A stretch of 64,000 nucleotides of DNA from Fidelibacterota bacterium. GTDB lineage: Bacteria; Pseudomonadota; Alphaproteobacteria; Rhodospirillales; Rhodospirillaceae. Within the stretch, counting starts at the first letter, position 1. The number at the start of each line of letters is the position of its first letter. The DNA is taken from NCBI GenBank assembly GCA_947476895.1, contig CANJRX010000010.1, forward strand, positions 1 through 64,000, in the 5' to 3' direction. A program made the translations under genes and the position numbers. The notes beneath the pieces were generated by a model. It was not told where the DNA came from. It saw nothing but the letters and a program-made list of their open reading frames with translations, and did not search any database. Of the stretch, positions 26,567-36,768 are shown piece by piece.

Positions 26567-27355
26567 TTAACGCTTCAGGGTAACCCAGACCGGGGCATGA
26601 TCGCTGGGGCTGGGGCCGCCCCGCACCTCCCGGTCCACGCCGGCTTTCACCAGGCGTTTGGCGGTTTGGGCGTTGAGCAGGATGTGGTCGATACGCAGGC
26701 CCGCATCGCGCTCCCAGTGGTTCCGGAAGTAGTCCCAGAACGTATAGACCGGCTTGTTCGGAAATTTGGCGTGGAGCGAATCCAGCCAGCCTTGTTTCAA
26801 CAGGCGCTGATAGGCCGCGCGCGTGGCAGGTTGCAGCAGGGCATCACGCTTCCAGGATTTGGGATTGTAGATATCGGCGTCCGTCGGCACGACGTTGTAG
26901 TCGCCGGCCATGACCACGGGTGCGCCGGATTTGAGCAGCTTTGCCGCATGGCGGTTCAGGCGTTCGAACCAGGCGAGCTTGTAGTCGAACTTCGGTCCCG
27001 GCTGCGGATTGCCGTTGGGCAAGTAGATCGAATTGATGATCAAACCGTCGACGGCGGCTTCGATGTAGCGGCTTTGATCGTCCTTGGGGTCGCCGGGCAG
27101 GCGGTCACGGATAAGAACCGGCTCCGCGCCTTTGGCCAGGATGGCAACGCCGTTCCAAGTCTTCTGGCCTTTCCACACTGCGTTGTAGCCCGCCTTCGCC
27201 AGAGCAGCGGCCGGGAAGGCGTCGTGGGCCGTCTTCAGTTCCTGTAGGCAAACGATATCGGGCTTAGACGTGCCCAACCACTCGAGCAGATTGGGCAAAT
27301 GGCGCACGAGGTTGTTGACGTTGAAGGTCGCGATCTTGACGGTTTTTTTGGCCAT
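26567..27355 (-). CDS. xth: Exodeoxyribonuclease III
   Basis: A DNA repair nuclease of the EEP family: AP endonuclease and 3'-5' exonuclease. The metal and catalytic motifs are complete: ATFNVNNL at the start, LQELK near 37, INSIYLPNG near 108, GDYNVVP near 152, RIDHIL near 222 and SDHAPVW near the end. Length is normal. It follows shc by 35 bases on the same strand, so it may be the last gene of the hpnC-to-shc run, without an evident link to hopanoids. Confidence 0.93.
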   Translation of the reverse strand: MAKKTVKIATFNVNNLVRHLPNLLEWLGTSKPDIVCLQELKTAHDAFPAAALAKAGYNAVWKGQKTWNGVAILAKGAEPVLIRDRLPGDPKDDQSRYIEAAVDGLIINSIYLPNGNPQPGPKFDYKLAWFERLNRHAAKLLKSGAPVVMAGDYNVVPTDADIYNPKSWKRDALLQPATRAAYQRLLKQGWLDSLHAKFPNKPVYTFWDYFRNHWERDAGLRIDHILLNAQTAKRLVKAGVDREVRGGPSPSDHAPVWVTLKR

Positions 27356-27390
27356 GCCGATTCAACGCGCTGGCCTGCGCCGAGTTGCGC

Positions 27391-29313
27391 TCACATGCCG
27401 TAGCGTACGGCCTTGGTGTTGCTGGCCTTGAGGTCGCGGTAGCGCGCCAAAGCCTGCAAGGGAAAGATGGCGGCGTAGCCGTGATAGCGCAAGTAAAACA
27501 CGCGCGGGAAGCCAACGGCGGTGAACCACGGCTCTTTCCAGCGACCATCGGTTTCGCGGGGCGCCGCGGCGATAAAATCGACACCGCGTTTGACGGCCGC
27601 GTGATCTACCTCGCCCGCAGCCATGAGTCCCAAGATGGCCCAAGCGGTTTGCGAGGGCGTGCTGGCTTTGCGTTCATAGCGGCGCTCTTTCCAATAGGTC
27701 GCGCCGTCTTCGCCCCAGCCGCCGTCAGTGTTCTGGTGGGCGAACAGCCATTTCACGGCGCGCTGGATGTAGTCTTGTTTCATATCTTCGCCGGCGGCGT
27801 TCAGGGCATTCAGCACTGACCATGTGCCGTAGATATAGTTGGTGCCCCAACGGCCGAACCAGCTGCCATCTTTTTCCTGGTCGCGTTTTAAATACTCGAT
27901 ACCGCGCGCGACGACAGGGTGAGAACGCTCGTAGCCAATTTGCGCGAGGAAACTTACGCAACGCGCAGACACGTCGGCCGTCGGCGGATCGAGCAACGCG
28001 CCGTGATCGGCAAACGGAATGTTGTTGAGATAAGCGTCGGCGTTATCGACGTCGAAAGCACCCCACCCGCCGTTGGTGCTTTGCATGCCTTCGATCCACT
28101 CGGCGGCGCGCTTGATCGGTTCGGCGTATTTCGCAGGGTCAGCGCGGTGCAAGGCCATGCCGACGACGGCGGTGTCATCCACGTCGGGATAGTGATCGTT
28201 GTTGTACTGGAAGGCCCAGCCACCGGGGCGCAAATGCGGGCGCTTTACGGCCCAGTCGCCTTTAAAGTCGAGGATCTGTTTGCTCTTAAGCCACTCGCAG
28301 CTTTCGGCAACGGATTGACCCGCTTCGCCGGTCTCTAACATCGCGAGCGCTGCGAGGCCCGTATCCCAGATGGGCGAGACGCAAGGTTGGCAGAAGGTTT
28401 TGCCTTCGCCCGCGGTAAGCAGTTTTTTGATGGAAGCCTTTGCGGTGACAAGCGCCGGATGATCTTTTGGATAGCCAAGCGCTTCCATCGCCATCACCGA
28501 ATTGGCCATCGCCGGAAAAATAGCGCCGAGGCCGTCTTCGCCGTTTAGGCGTTCGGTGAAAAACGCGAGGGCGTTGTCGATGGCGCGCTTGCGCATGGAC
28601 TTCGGCACATGCGGTTCAATCACGCGCAAGACTTTGTCGAGCGCGAGGAAGAAGGCGCCGCCCCAGTGGCCGGTAGGATTGTGCAGCCACTTTTTGATCG
28701 TCAATGGCGGCGTGACGAAGAGCTCTTGAATGCGCACGCCGCGCGGATTTTTGGCGCGTGGTTTCAAGGCGGCGAGAATGAGCAGGGGTGCGACAACTGT
28801 GCGCGACCAATAAGAGATGCGGTAGATCGTTATGGGAAACCACGATGGGGCCAGCATCAACTCAACCGGCATCACGGGGGCTGCGCGCCACGGAACTTCA
28901 CCGAACAGGGCGAGGGCATAGCGCGTAAAGACGTTGGCTTTCTCTGCGCCGCCGCGCACGAGGATAGCTTCACGCGCGCGCTTCATGTGCGTGGCGTTGA
29001 TGTCGTCGCCCGCCAGCTTTAGCGCGTAGTAAGCCTTCACTGTGGCGCTCATGTCGAAATCGCCGCGGTGGAACAAGGGCCAACCGCCGTGGTCCTCCTG
29101 AATGCTGCGGATGTAAACGGCGAGTTCCGCTTCAACCTTGTCCTCAATCTCGTCGAGGTAATGGTTGAGCATGATGTATTCGGCCGGGATGGTGGCGTCG
29201 GCCTCGAGGTCGAACACCCAATGGCCGTCCGGACGCTGGCGCTGTTTCAGCGCAGCCGTCGTGTCCGCAATGACGCGGTCCAGAAGCACGGCAGAGGTTA
29301 CATCGACATTCAT
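27391..29313 (-). CDS. shc: Squalene-hopene cyclase (640 aa)
   Basis: The central hopanoid enzyme (also called hpnF), a monotopic membrane cyclase that turns squalene into hopene and hopanol. The protonating DxDD motif (DVDDTA) is near 378-381, and many QW repeats (for example DGSWFGRWGTNYIYGTW) run through both barrels. Length fits bacterial SHC. Its ATG lies one base after the hpnE stop, in the unit hpnC-hpnB-dxs-hpnD-hpnE-shc. Confidence 0.97.
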   Translation of the reverse strand: MNVDVTSAVLLDRVIADTTAALKQRQRPDGHWVFDLEADATIPAEYIMLNHYLDEIEDKVEAELAVYIRSIQEDHGGWPLFHRGDFDMSATVKAYYALKLAGDDINATHMKRAREAILVRGGAEKANVFTRYALALFGEVPWRAAPVMPVELMLAPSWFPITIYRISYWSRTVVAPLLILAALKPRAKNPRGVRIQELFVTPPLTIKKWLHNPTGHWGGAFFLALDKVLRVIEPHVPKSMRKRAIDNALAFFTERLNGEDGLGAIFPAMANSVMAMEALGYPKDHPALVTAKASIKKLLTAGEGKTFCQPCVSPIWDTGLAALAMLETGEAGQSVAESCEWLKSKQILDFKGDWAVKRPHLRPGGWAFQYNNDHYPDVDDTAVVGMALHRADPAKYAEPIKRAAEWIEGMQSTNGGWGAFDVDNADAYLNNIPFADHGALLDPPTADVSARCVSFLAQIGYERSHPVVARGIEYLKRDQEKDGSWFGRWGTNYIYGTWSVLNALNAAGEDMKQDYIQRAVKWLFAHQNTDGGWGEDGATYWKERRYERKASTPSQTAWAILGLMAAGEVDHAAVKRGVDFIAAAPRETDGRWKEPWFTAVGFPRVFYLRYHGYAAIFPLQALARYRDLKASNTKAVRYGM

Positions 29314-29314
29314 A

Positions 29315-30598
29315 TCAGGCGGCTTTTGTCGTCGCGGGTGCGGTGATGCGTTGCGCCGCTAACGCGGCAGCCTTGAATCCTGAGCGCAACGCCCCCTCGA
29401 TGGTTGCGGGCAAACCTGTAGCGGTCCAGTCCCCGGCAAGCAAGAGGTTCGGGTAAGATGTAACGGGCGAAGGGCGCAATCCTTGGGTTTGTGGGGTCTG
29501 CGCGAACGTGGCGCGGCGCTCTTTCACAACCCTGCTGCGCGGCTCGGGCATATCTTTTAAATCCAACGCGAGCGCCACATCGCGCCAACAGTCGCGGGCA
29601 ATGTCTTCCGCTGCGTTGTCCACGACCGCCGCAGCCGCGCTGATGGTAACCGAGGCAAGATCGCCCCGCACGAACACCCATTGCGCGAGACCGCCGACAA
29701 CGCCCACGATCCGGACTTCGCCCTCGGCAGTGACGCTGTGTGGCAAACGGTAATGTACATTGACGATGGGCTCCCCCGCCGGCGGGACTTTGACATTGTG
29801 CAAAAGAGTTTCAGCGATCCAAGGCGGCACGGCGAGAATGACGATGTCATTGGAGGAGACAGCAACTGTGTTGTTGTCGGTTTCGAACGCTGTGACGTGG
29901 CCGTTCGTTGTAATGGCGCGGATGCGCGTTCCGAAATGCACAGCAACGCCGCTGTCTTTCAGTTTCGCGAGTGCCGGATCGATCAACGCATCAGCCAGAC
30001 TCACACGGGCGATCAGCGGCTTGCAGGCTTCAGCGCCGCGCAGGAATGTCTCGCGCAGCACAGGGCCCATCAAAACGGCAGCCGCCTGTTCCGGCGCGGT
30101 ATTGATCGCGCCGACGGTCAGTGGTTCCCAGAAATTGCGGTAGAGCGTGCCGGCAGTGCCGATGCGGTCAGCCACGGTATCTTCTGGACCTGCGCCCAGG
30201 AGTTTCAACACAGAGAAGTAGTCACTGATCTTCGTATCGGGCACGCGGCGTGTGGCGTTGAGAATCCACCAGGGGACCGCGCCTTTGCCGGGTTGCACGG
30301 TCCAGCGTCGTCCGGTCGTCACGTCGATAAACGGAAAGGCGGCGTCCGTCGGGCCAGCTAATTTATCGCGCGCGCCAATCTCGTACAGATATTCCATAGC
30401 GGACGTATTGCCGCTCATCAGCAGGTGATTGCCGTTGTCGATGACGCAATCGAGTTGCGGATCATGATATGAGCGGCAGCGTCCGCCGGCGCGGGGTGCG
30501 GCTTCATAAACGGTCAGGCGCTGACCCAGATGACGCAGGCGCACAGCCGCCGCGAGACCTGCCATGCCGGCGCCGATGATGTGCACGTGGCTCTGCAT
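29315..30598 (-). CDS. hpnE: Hydroxysqualene dehydroxylase HpnE (427 aa)
   Basis: A flavin-dependent enzyme that reduces hydroxysqualene to squalene. The N-terminal FAD motif is VHIIGAGMAGLAAAVRL, with EAAPRAGGRCRS following and the NGNHLLMSGN region typical of HpnE; the C-terminal FAD contact is LLAGDWTATGLPATIEGAL. Length is normal. It sits directly between hpnD (adjacent stop/start) and shc, matching the order of the reactions. Confidence 0.95.
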   Translation of the reverse strand: MQSHVHIIGAGMAGLAAAVRLRHLGQRLTVYEAAPRAGGRCRSYHDPQLDCVIDNGNHLLMSGNTSAMEYLYEIGARDKLAGPTDAAFPFIDVTTGRRWTVQPGKGAVPWWILNATRRVPDTKISDYFSVLKLLGAGPEDTVADRIGTAGTLYRNFWEPLTVGAINTAPEQAAAVLMGPVLRETFLRGAEACKPLIARVSLADALIDPALAKLKDSGVAVHFGTRIRAITTNGHVTAFETDNNTVAVSSNDIVILAVPPWIAETLLHNVKVPPAGEPIVNVHYRLPHSVTAEGEVRIVGVVGGLAQWVFVRGDLASVTISAAAAVVDNAAEDIARDCWRDVALALDLKDMPEPRSRVVKERRATFAQTPQTQGLRPSPVTSYPNLLLAGDWTATGLPATIEGALRSGFKAAALAAQRITAPATTKAA

Positions 30599-31480
30599 TT
30601 AGAAGAGGCCGGTGTGAATGGCGGTCCACAGCTTAAAGGCGTTGGCCTTGATGCGGGCAAAGCCCGTGAGTGGTGGAACGGCCTTCCAATCGTTGGCGCT
30701 AAGGCGGTCCAGATGCTGGCGATAGACGCGCATCATGATCACGGCGGGGCGCACAGCATCTTTGTCGCACAGCGCAATCGCGGCTTCGGAATCAGCAAAG
30801 GCTTTTTCGGCCATAGCACCGACGCGTGCGACGACGGCTGGAAGGCGCGGATCGCTCGCAACCTCGAGCGGTGACTTTGATGTGATCCCGGCCTCGGTCA
30901 AATATTCAGCCGGTAGATACAGCCGGCCAATGCGGGCGTCTTCGTCCACATCGCGCAGGATGTTTGTAAGCTGCAAGGCGCGGCCCAGACGGTCGGCGAC
31001 ACGCTCGCCGGCCGTCGTCGGTTCACCAAAGGCGTGGATGCAAAGGCGACCCACGGCCGACGCGACGCGGTCGCAATAGATATCGAGTTCTTCCAAAGGC
31101 GGCGCGATGATGGGTCCGCGCGCATCCATCTCCATGCCTTCGATGACGGCGATGAAGTCCTTCTTGCGCAGCATATAGGCTGTGACAGCCGGTGCCAGTG
31201 CACGGGTAATCTCGTCGTCGGGTTTTCCGGCATAAAGGTCTTCAACTTTGCGCCGCCAGCGGTCGAGGGCGACGATTTTATCTTCGCGCGGTAAATCGCC
31301 GTCGGCGATGTCATCTACCTCGCGGCAGAAGGCATAAATGGCGAACAGCGCCGCGCGCTTTTTCGGCGGCAAAAAGCGCATGGCCCAATAGAACGAAGAT
31401 CCCGCGGCCTGCACTTTGGCGCGGATGAAATCGAGGTCCGATGAGGCCGGTTCGATGATGACGGTTTGCGCCAAGCCCAT
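30599..31480 (-). CDS. hpnD: Presqualene diphosphate synthase HpnD (293 aa)
   Basis: A prenyl-transferase of the squalene/phytoene synthase family that joins two farnesyl diphosphates into presqualene diphosphate. Both Asp-rich motifs are intact: REVDDIAD near 50 and LTNILRDVDEDA near 170. The FYWAMRFLP start and the YLPAEYL segment are HpnD-like. It lies 27 bases after dxs. The other family member, hpnC, heads the same cluster, which is the three-enzyme HpnCDE route. Confidence 0.95.
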   Translation of the reverse strand: MGLAQTVIIEPASSDLDFIRAKVQAAGSSFYWAMRFLPPKKRAALFAIYAFCREVDDIADGDLPREDKIVALDRWRRKVEDLYAGKPDDEITRALAPAVTAYMLRKKDFIAVIEGMEMDARGPIIAPPLEELDIYCDRVASAVGRLCIHAFGEPTTAGERVADRLGRALQLTNILRDVDEDARIGRLYLPAEYLTEAGITSKSPLEVASDPRLPAVVARVGAMAEKAFADSEAAIALCDKDAVRPAVIMMRVYRQHLDRLSANDWKAVPPLTGFARIKANAFKLWTAIHTGLF

Positions 31481-31507
31481 GCGCGGGGACCTCGATTGGA
31501 GAAAGCG

Positions 31508-33391
31508 TCAGCGCGAGCGGCGCGCGACTTCCCGAATGTGTTTGCTTGTACCGAGCGCGGCGACCGCCATTTCGACGATATGGCGCGCCTGCAGGCCGGC
31601 ATCTTCGTATTGCTCGTCGGGTTTGGCATGATCGACGAAGCGGTCGGGCAGCGTCATGGTGCGAATTTTAAGGCCGTTATCCAACTCGCCCTTTTCAGCC
31701 AGCATGCTGAGCACGTGCGAACCGAAGCCGCCGACCGAGCCTTCTTCGATGGTCAGCAGCACATCGTGATGGCGGGCCAGTTGAACGATCATGTCTTCAT
31801 CGAGCGGCTTGGCGAAGCGGGCATCGGCGACGGTGGTGGGCAGGCCGCGCAAGCCCAATTCATCAGCCGCCAGCATACATTCGACCAAACGACCGCCGAG
31901 CGACAGGATTGCGACCGTGCCGCCTTCGCGCAAAATGCGGCCTTTGCCGATGGGCAGGACTTCACCACGCGCGGGCAGCGCCACGCCACGGCCTTCGCCG
32001 CGCGGGAACCTGAAAGCCGACGGGCGATCTTCGATGCTGAGCGACGTTGCGATCATGTGCTTGAGTTCGGCTTCGTCGGAAGCGGCCATGACCACCATAT
32101 CCGGCAGGCAAGCGAGGTAGGCGATATCGAAGCTGCCGGCATGTGTGGGGCCGTCGTTGCCGACGAGACCAGCGCGGTCGATGGCGAAGCGCACCGGCAG
32201 GTGCTGTAAGGCCACATCGTGCACGATCTGATCGTAGGCGCGTTGCAGGAAGCAGGAATAAATCGCAACGACAGGCTTCATGCCTTCGGTGGCGAGGCCG
32301 GCGGCAAAGGTGACGGCGTGTTGTTCAGCAATGCCCACGTCATAGCAGCGATCCGGAAAGCGTTTTGCAAACACATCAAGGCCCGTGCCCGAAGGCATGG
32401 CGGCGGTGATCGCAACGATATCTTCGTCGCGCTCGGCTTCTTCGATCAGGCTTTCGGCGAAGACCTTGGTGTACGTCGGCGCGGAGGCTTTGGCTTTGTG
32501 GATTTCGCGCGTTACGGGATCGAAGCGATCAACCGCGTGATAATTTTCGGTGTTGGGCGCAGCGAAGCCGTGGCCTTTGCCTTTTTCCGTAACGACGTGC
32601 AGCACCACCGCTCCGGGATTCGGAGCGTTGCGGATAATGCTCAAGACTTGCACGAGGTGATCGACGTTGTGGCCATCGATAGGGCCGATGTAGGTGCAGC
32701 CCAATTGGTCGAACAGTGTGGCGTTAGCTTTGAGTTTATCGCACTGCTGGCTCATGCAGGCTTGAATATCGGTGGGCGTCAGCAGCGGACGCGCCTTCAA
32801 AAGGTCTTTCAGGTAATCGGTCAACGCGCCGACCGACGGTGCAATGGACATGCCGTTATCGTTGAGGATCACCGTCATACGCGAATTCAAGGAACCCGCA
32901 TTATTCAAGGCTTCGTAAGCCATGCCAGCGCTCATGGCGCCGTCACCAATGATCGCAACGACGTGGTTATCTTTACCTTTGCGGTCGCGCGCCACGGCCA
33001 TGCCGAGCGCTGCGGAAATCGAGGTAGAGCTGTGCGCGGTCCCGAAAGGATCGAACTCGCTTTCGCTGCGCAGGGTGAAGCCGTAGAGGCCGCCCTTCTT
33101 GCGGATCGAGCGAATGCCTTTGCGACGACCGGTCAAAATTTTGTGCGGATAGGCCTGGTGGCTGACGTCCCAGATCAGGCGGTCGGCGGGCGTGTTGAAG
33201 ACGTAGTGCAACGCCACCGTCAGTTCGACCACACCTAAGCCTGCGCCAAAGTGCCCGCCGGTTACCGAGGCAGCATCAATGGTTTCGGCGCGCAGTTCGG
33301 CAGACAGCTGGGTGAGTTGCTGCGGCGCAAGCGCGCGCAGTTTTTGCACGGTATCAACGCTGTCGAGCAAAGGGGTCGCATGATGTGTCAA
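31508..33391 (-). CDS. dxs: 1-deoxy-D-xylulose-5-phosphate synthase (627 aa)
   Basis: The first and often limiting enzyme of the MEP isoprenoid route, condensing pyruvate and glyceraldehyde 3-phosphate with thiamine diphosphate. The ThDP motif [19 protein letters not shown] runs from about 148, with NDN after it, and the transketolase middle and C-terminal domains follow. Length is normal. A TTG start at 33391 is preferred, with GAAGG upstream. Placed between hpnB and hpnD, it probably boosts precursor supply for squalene. Confidence 0.95.
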   Translation of the reverse strand: MTHHATPLLDSVDTVQKLRALAPQQLTQLSAELRAETIDAASVTGGHFGAGLGVVELTVALHYVFNTPADRLIWDVSHQAYPHKILTGRRKGIRSIRKKGGLYGFTLRSESEFDPFGTAHSSTSISAALGMAVARDRKGKDNHVVAIIGDGAMSAGMAYEALNNAGSLNSRMTVILNDNGMSIAPSVGALTDYLKDLLKARPLLTPTDIQACMSQQCDKLKANATLFDQLGCTYIGPIDGHNVDHLVQVLSIIRNAPNPGAVVLHVVTEKGKGHGFAAPNTENYHAVDRFDPVTREIHKAKASAPTYTKVFAESLIEEAERDEDIVAITAAMPSGTGLDVFAKRFPDRCYDVGIAEQHAVTFAAGLATEGMKPVVAIYSCFLQRAYDQIVHDVALQHLPVRFAIDRAGLVGNDGPTHAGSFDIAYLACLPDMVVMAASDEAELKHMIATSLSIEDRPSAFRFPRGEGRGVALPARGEVLPIGKGRILREGGTVAILSLGGRLVECMLAADELGLRGLPTTVADARFAKPLDEDMIVQLARHHDVLLTIEEGSVGGFGSHVLSMLAEKGELDNGLKIRTMTLPDRFVDHAKPDEQYEDAGLQARHIVEMAVAALGTSKHIREVARRSR

Positions 33392-33559
33392 ACGTCTATG
33401 CCTTCTTGGCCGTAAGCGGTTACCGGACCGCTGAGCAGTCGCAACATGCGCGGGCGGGTTTTACAGGCCCCGCGCTTCAGAGACGACTTAATTTTGTGAT
33501 CGTTCTCCGACGTCCGCCTCCCAGCGGTGTGTCGGAACCATCCCACAATATCTTGTTTC

Positions 33560-34678
33560 CTAAAGGGATTTTGACAGATTCCCGGGGTCGGATGAAGGGT
33601 TATAGTTTCGACCCTTCCATTGTCCGCCCCGCTGTCGCCAATGGGCCACAGCCGAGTCAAAGGTCATGGCGCCGTACAGCAGGGTCGCCCCAGGCAATAA
33701 CCAGCCCTCCCAAGGGCTTCGGCCGTAATCCTTCAGCGTGGGCGCGTAGGTTGCTGCCATGATCGCCCAGGCGGCGAGGGGTGGCCCCAGGAATACCAAT
33801 GCTAGCCTCAAAAGCGTGAAGAAAAGTGTGACAGGGGAATGGTTTAGCTGGGTATAGGCGGTGCGGCGCACCATGCCCCAAAGGGGTGCCAAAGTGTCGG
33901 CCCGCCGCAGGGAGGTGCTGGCATCAGCCAGACCCAGCCAAATTTTCCCGCCCGCTGCCTTAATCAACGCGGCCAAGGCGCAGTCGTCGATAATTCGCCC
34001 GCGAATGGCCTCCAGACCCCCGGACGCGATCAGGGTCTCGCGGCGCAAGAGCACGCAGCCCCCGGCCGCAGCGGCGATTTTGGACCGATCGCTGTTGGCG
34101 GCTGGGAAGGGGTAGAGCATCTGGAAAAAGAAAATGAAGGCGGGGATCAGCAGGCGCTCCCAGAAACTTTCACAGCGGAGGCGCACCATGAGTGAGACAA
34201 GATCGCGCTGGTCGGTGACGGCCTTCGCGACAAGGTGCGTGAGGGTTTCCGGCGGATGAACGATGTCGGCATCCGTGAACCAAAGAAAATCGGCGACCTC
34301 AACTGTGGCGATGCCGGTGTTCAAGGCGGCGAGCTTGCCGGTCCAGCCTGCGGGCAGAGGCGGCGCAGTGAGTACATCGAGCCTGTGACCTACGGCTGTG
34401 CGCGCGAGGTCCGCCGTGCCGTCGGAGCTGGAATCATCCACGATGATCACACGGAAATCGCCGGCGTAGTCTTGTGCGCACAGCGCCGCCGCGACGGCGG
34501 CGATGGTTTCAGCCTCATTGCGCGCGGGCACAATGGCGACTACCGAAGGCCAGGTGGTGAGAGGCTCGGCCTGTTTGGGAAGGCGTTGGTCCGCGCGCCA
34601 GAAACCGTGATGAAATAGGAGTAAGTAGGTCCAGGCGGCCAACCCGAACAGGGCGACAAGGCCGATCATTAGAACCAC
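33560..34678 (-). CDS. hpnB: Hopanoid-associated family 2 glycosyltransferase HpnB (372 aa)
   Basis: A membrane-bound GT2 enzyme. An N-terminal helix (about 3-22) anchors it, the GT domain has VVAIVPARNEAETI near 45, DDSSSDGT near 80 and FTDADIV near 135, and two or three helices near the end cross the membrane. It overlaps hpnC by 10 bases and belongs to the squalene operon in many hopanoid clusters, yet its acceptor is not established. A separate hpnI is present, so the two must differ in job. Confidence 0.92.
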   Translation of the reverse strand: MVLMIGLVALFGLAAWTYLLLFHHGFWRADQRLPKQAEPLTTWPSVVAIVPARNEAETIAAVAAALCAQDYAGDFRVIIVDDSSSDGTADLARTAVGHRLDVLTAPPLPAGWTGKLAALNTGIATVEVADFLWFTDADIVHPPETLTHLVAKAVTDQRDLVSLMVRLRCESFWERLLIPAFIFFFQMLYPFPAANSDRSKIAAAAGGCVLLRRETLIASGGLEAIRGRIIDDCALAALIKAAGGKIWLGLADASTSLRRADTLAPLWGMVRRTAYTQLNHSPVTLFFTLLRLALVFLGPPLAAWAIMAATYAPTLKDYGRSPWEGWLLPGATLLYGAMTFDSAVAHWRQRGGQWKGRNYNPSSDPGNLSKSL

Positions 34679-35502
34679 AACCGCAGCAGTCCGCGCATTG
34701 CGGCGCTCAGGTATCCAACTTTGCTGAGTTCTACGCGTGTGGCGATGGGATCTTCGTGGGCCAAACGTTCGGTCAGCTTGTCGGCAATGGAAACGATGAC
34801 GGCGGTTTCGGCGGCCAGGCTGCGGTGCTTCATGGCCTTCGGTAACTTACGCGCCTCGATGAGCAATACTTCTGTGCCGGCGACGCAACGATCCAGCACG
34901 CGGCGCAAGTTTGGTGTGGCGGCGGCGAGTTTTAAATCCTCGACCGTCGCGCCTTCCGCACGCATCCAATCCTGGGGCAGATAGACCCGGTCCATCTCGG
35001 CGTAATCTTTGGCGCAGTCTTGCAAATGATTGATCACTTGCAGCGCGTTGCACAACGCGTCCGACAGTGGATACAGCGCGCGGTCTTCGCCGTGCAGGTC
35101 GCACAGGAAGCGGCCCACGGGTGCGGCTGAGCGCAGGCAGTAATCAACCAGTTCGTCCCAGTTTTCATAGCGCGGCTTCACCGCATCCTGTTTGAAAGCT
35201 GAGATCAGATCGAGGCCGTGCGCGGCCGGGATGGCCGTTTCGATGAGCGTTTGGCGGAGTTTGTGGGCTTTTGCATAGGCCGGGTCATTGTCCTCGCCCA
35301 CGAGCGCAGCAGCGAAACCATCCAGGCGGGCGATTTTTTCCGCAGCGGGCAGGGCGGGGTTGTCGGCAATGTCGTCGATGGCGCGGGCAAAGGCGTAATA
35401 AGCCGCCACATGGGGACGCAGATCGCGCGGGATTAGCCAAGACCCCACCGGGAAATTCTCATCCCCCGCACCCTTGCCCGATGGTGTTTCAACTGTGCCC
35501 AC
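34669..35502 (-). CDS. hpnC: Squalene synthase-like HpnC (277 aa)
   Basis: A squalene/phytoene-synthase family enzyme that converts presqualene diphosphate to hydroxysqualene in the HpnCDE route. The Asp-rich motifs are ARAIDDIADN near 40 and NHLQDCAKDYAEMDR near 157. It starts with GTG after GGGGACGA and is the first gene of the minus-strand squalene/hopene unit. The first about 12 residues are divergent. A promoter should lie in the 127 bases before it, shared with the divergent DegT gene. Confidence 0.95.
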   Translation of the reverse strand: MGTVETPSGKGAGDENFPVGSWLIPRDLRPHVAAYYAFARAIDDIADNPALPAAEKIARLDGFAAALVGEDNDPAYAKAHKLRQTLIETAIPAAHGLDLISAFKQDAVKPRYENWDELVDYCLRSAAPVGRFLCDLHGEDRALYPLSDALCNALQVINHLQDCAKDYAEMDRVYLPQDWMRAEGATVEDLKLAAATPNLRRVLDRCVAGTEVLLIEARKLPKAMKHRSLAAETAVIVSIADKLTERLAHEDPIATRVELSKVGYLSAAMRGLLRLWF

Positions 35503-35629
35503 GTGTCGTCCCCGCTGATCGAAGCCTGATCATTACGCTAGGGCGCGCAGCGGTTCAACTTTCTGTTCTCTGGACGAAGTATTTTGCATAGATTGCAGCC
35601 ACATTCTTTGACCCCTGCAAGGCTTCCAG

Positions 35630-36763
35630 ATGGTTACGCAAGTTCCGCCGACCCGTATCGACTTTTCGCCCGAAGACCGCGCCTGGATCACTGAGCGTAT
35701 TTCGCAGGTGCTGGAAAGCGGACGCCTGACGCTGGGACCGTTCGGCGAGGAATTCGAAAAGCTGCTGGCCAACGGCATGGGCGTAAAGCACGCGATCACG
35801 GTGAACAGCGGCACGGCGTCGCTGGAGATCATGCTGCGCGCCATGAATGTGGCCAGCAAAGATGTGCTGGTGCCGGCCAACACCTTTTTTGCCACGGCTG
35901 CAGCCGTGATCTCGGCGGGTGGCACGCCGGTGTTGATGGACACAGATGTGGCGACGCTGTCCACCAGCCTTGCGGAAATTGAACGCCGCCTGACGCCCAA
36001 CACTGTCGGCATCATGATCGTCCACATTGCGGGTTTCATTACGCCGGAAATGCCGGCCATCACCGCCTTCGCCGAAAAGAAGGGTATCTGGCTGATGGAA
36101 GATGCTGCTCACGCCCAGGGCTCGACGTTGGACGGTAAACACGCGGGCACATTTGGCTTGGCCGGTTCGTTCAGTTTTTATCCGACGAAAGTTATGACGA
36201 GCGCCGAGGGCGGCGTGATCGTCACCGACGACGACTTTATGGCTAATGAAGCGCGCATCTATCGCGACCAGGGCAAGGCCAGCTTCTTGCAGAACACCCA
36301 TATCCGCATGGGTTACAACTGGCGTCTGTCGGAACCCCATGCCGTGATCGGCCTTCGGCACCTGCATAACCTTCCGACCATGATCGCGAACCGTCGCCGT
36401 ATCGCTGCGCGCTATGACGCAGCATTGTCGGGTGGCGGCAATGGTCTACGCCCGATGCTGCAGCCCAAAGGCTGTGTGTCCAACTATTATAAATATGTCG
36501 TGATGCTGCCCGAAGGTGTGGACCGCGCGGCGGCGAAGAAATGGCTGCGCGAACAGCGCGGCGTTAATTGCAGCGGCGAAGTCTATGAAGTGCCGCTGCA
36601 TAAGAACGAGGTGCTGAAGCATCTCGATCCCGGCAATCTTACGCAATCTGAAATCGCTTGCGGCCGGCAGCTGTGTCTGCCGATCTTCGCCAGCATGACG
36701 GATGCGCAGGCCGATCAGGTGATCGAAGGGTTGCACGCCGCCCAAAAGGACGGCGTGCTTTAA
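35630..36763 (+). CDS. DegT/DnrJ/EryC1/StrS-family aminotransferase (377 aa)
   Basis: A PLP-dependent enzyme of the sugar aminotransferase class. The PLP lysine is Lys187 in SFYPTKVMTSAEGG, with DAAHAQGS near 162 and the NSGTASLE phosphate-binding segment near 60. Length is typical. Members mostly put amino groups on nucleotide-bound keto sugars. It is divergent from hpnC by 127 bases and converges on the lyase-like gene 5 bases away. A link to hopanoid head groups is only suggested by position; no hpnO was found. Confidence 0.9.
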   Translation: MVTQVPPTRIDFSPEDRAWITERISQVLESGRLTLGPFGEEFEKLLANGMGVKHAITVNSGTASLEIMLRAMNVASKDVLVPANTFFATAAAVISAGGTPVLMDTDVATLSTSLAEIERRLTPNTVGIMIVHIAGFITPEMPAITAFAEKKGIWLMEDAAHAQGSTLDGKHAGTFGLAGSFSFYPTKVMTSAEGGVIVTDDDFMANEARIYRDQGKASFLQNTHIRMGYNWRLSEPHAVIGLRHLHNLPTMIANRRRIAARYDAALSGGGNGLRPMLQPKGCVSNYYKYVVMLPEGVDRAAAKKWLREQRGVNCSGEVYEVPLHKNEVLKHLDPGNLTQSEIACGRQLCLPIFASMTDAQADQVIEGLHAAQKDGVL

Positions 36764-36768
36764 GACCC

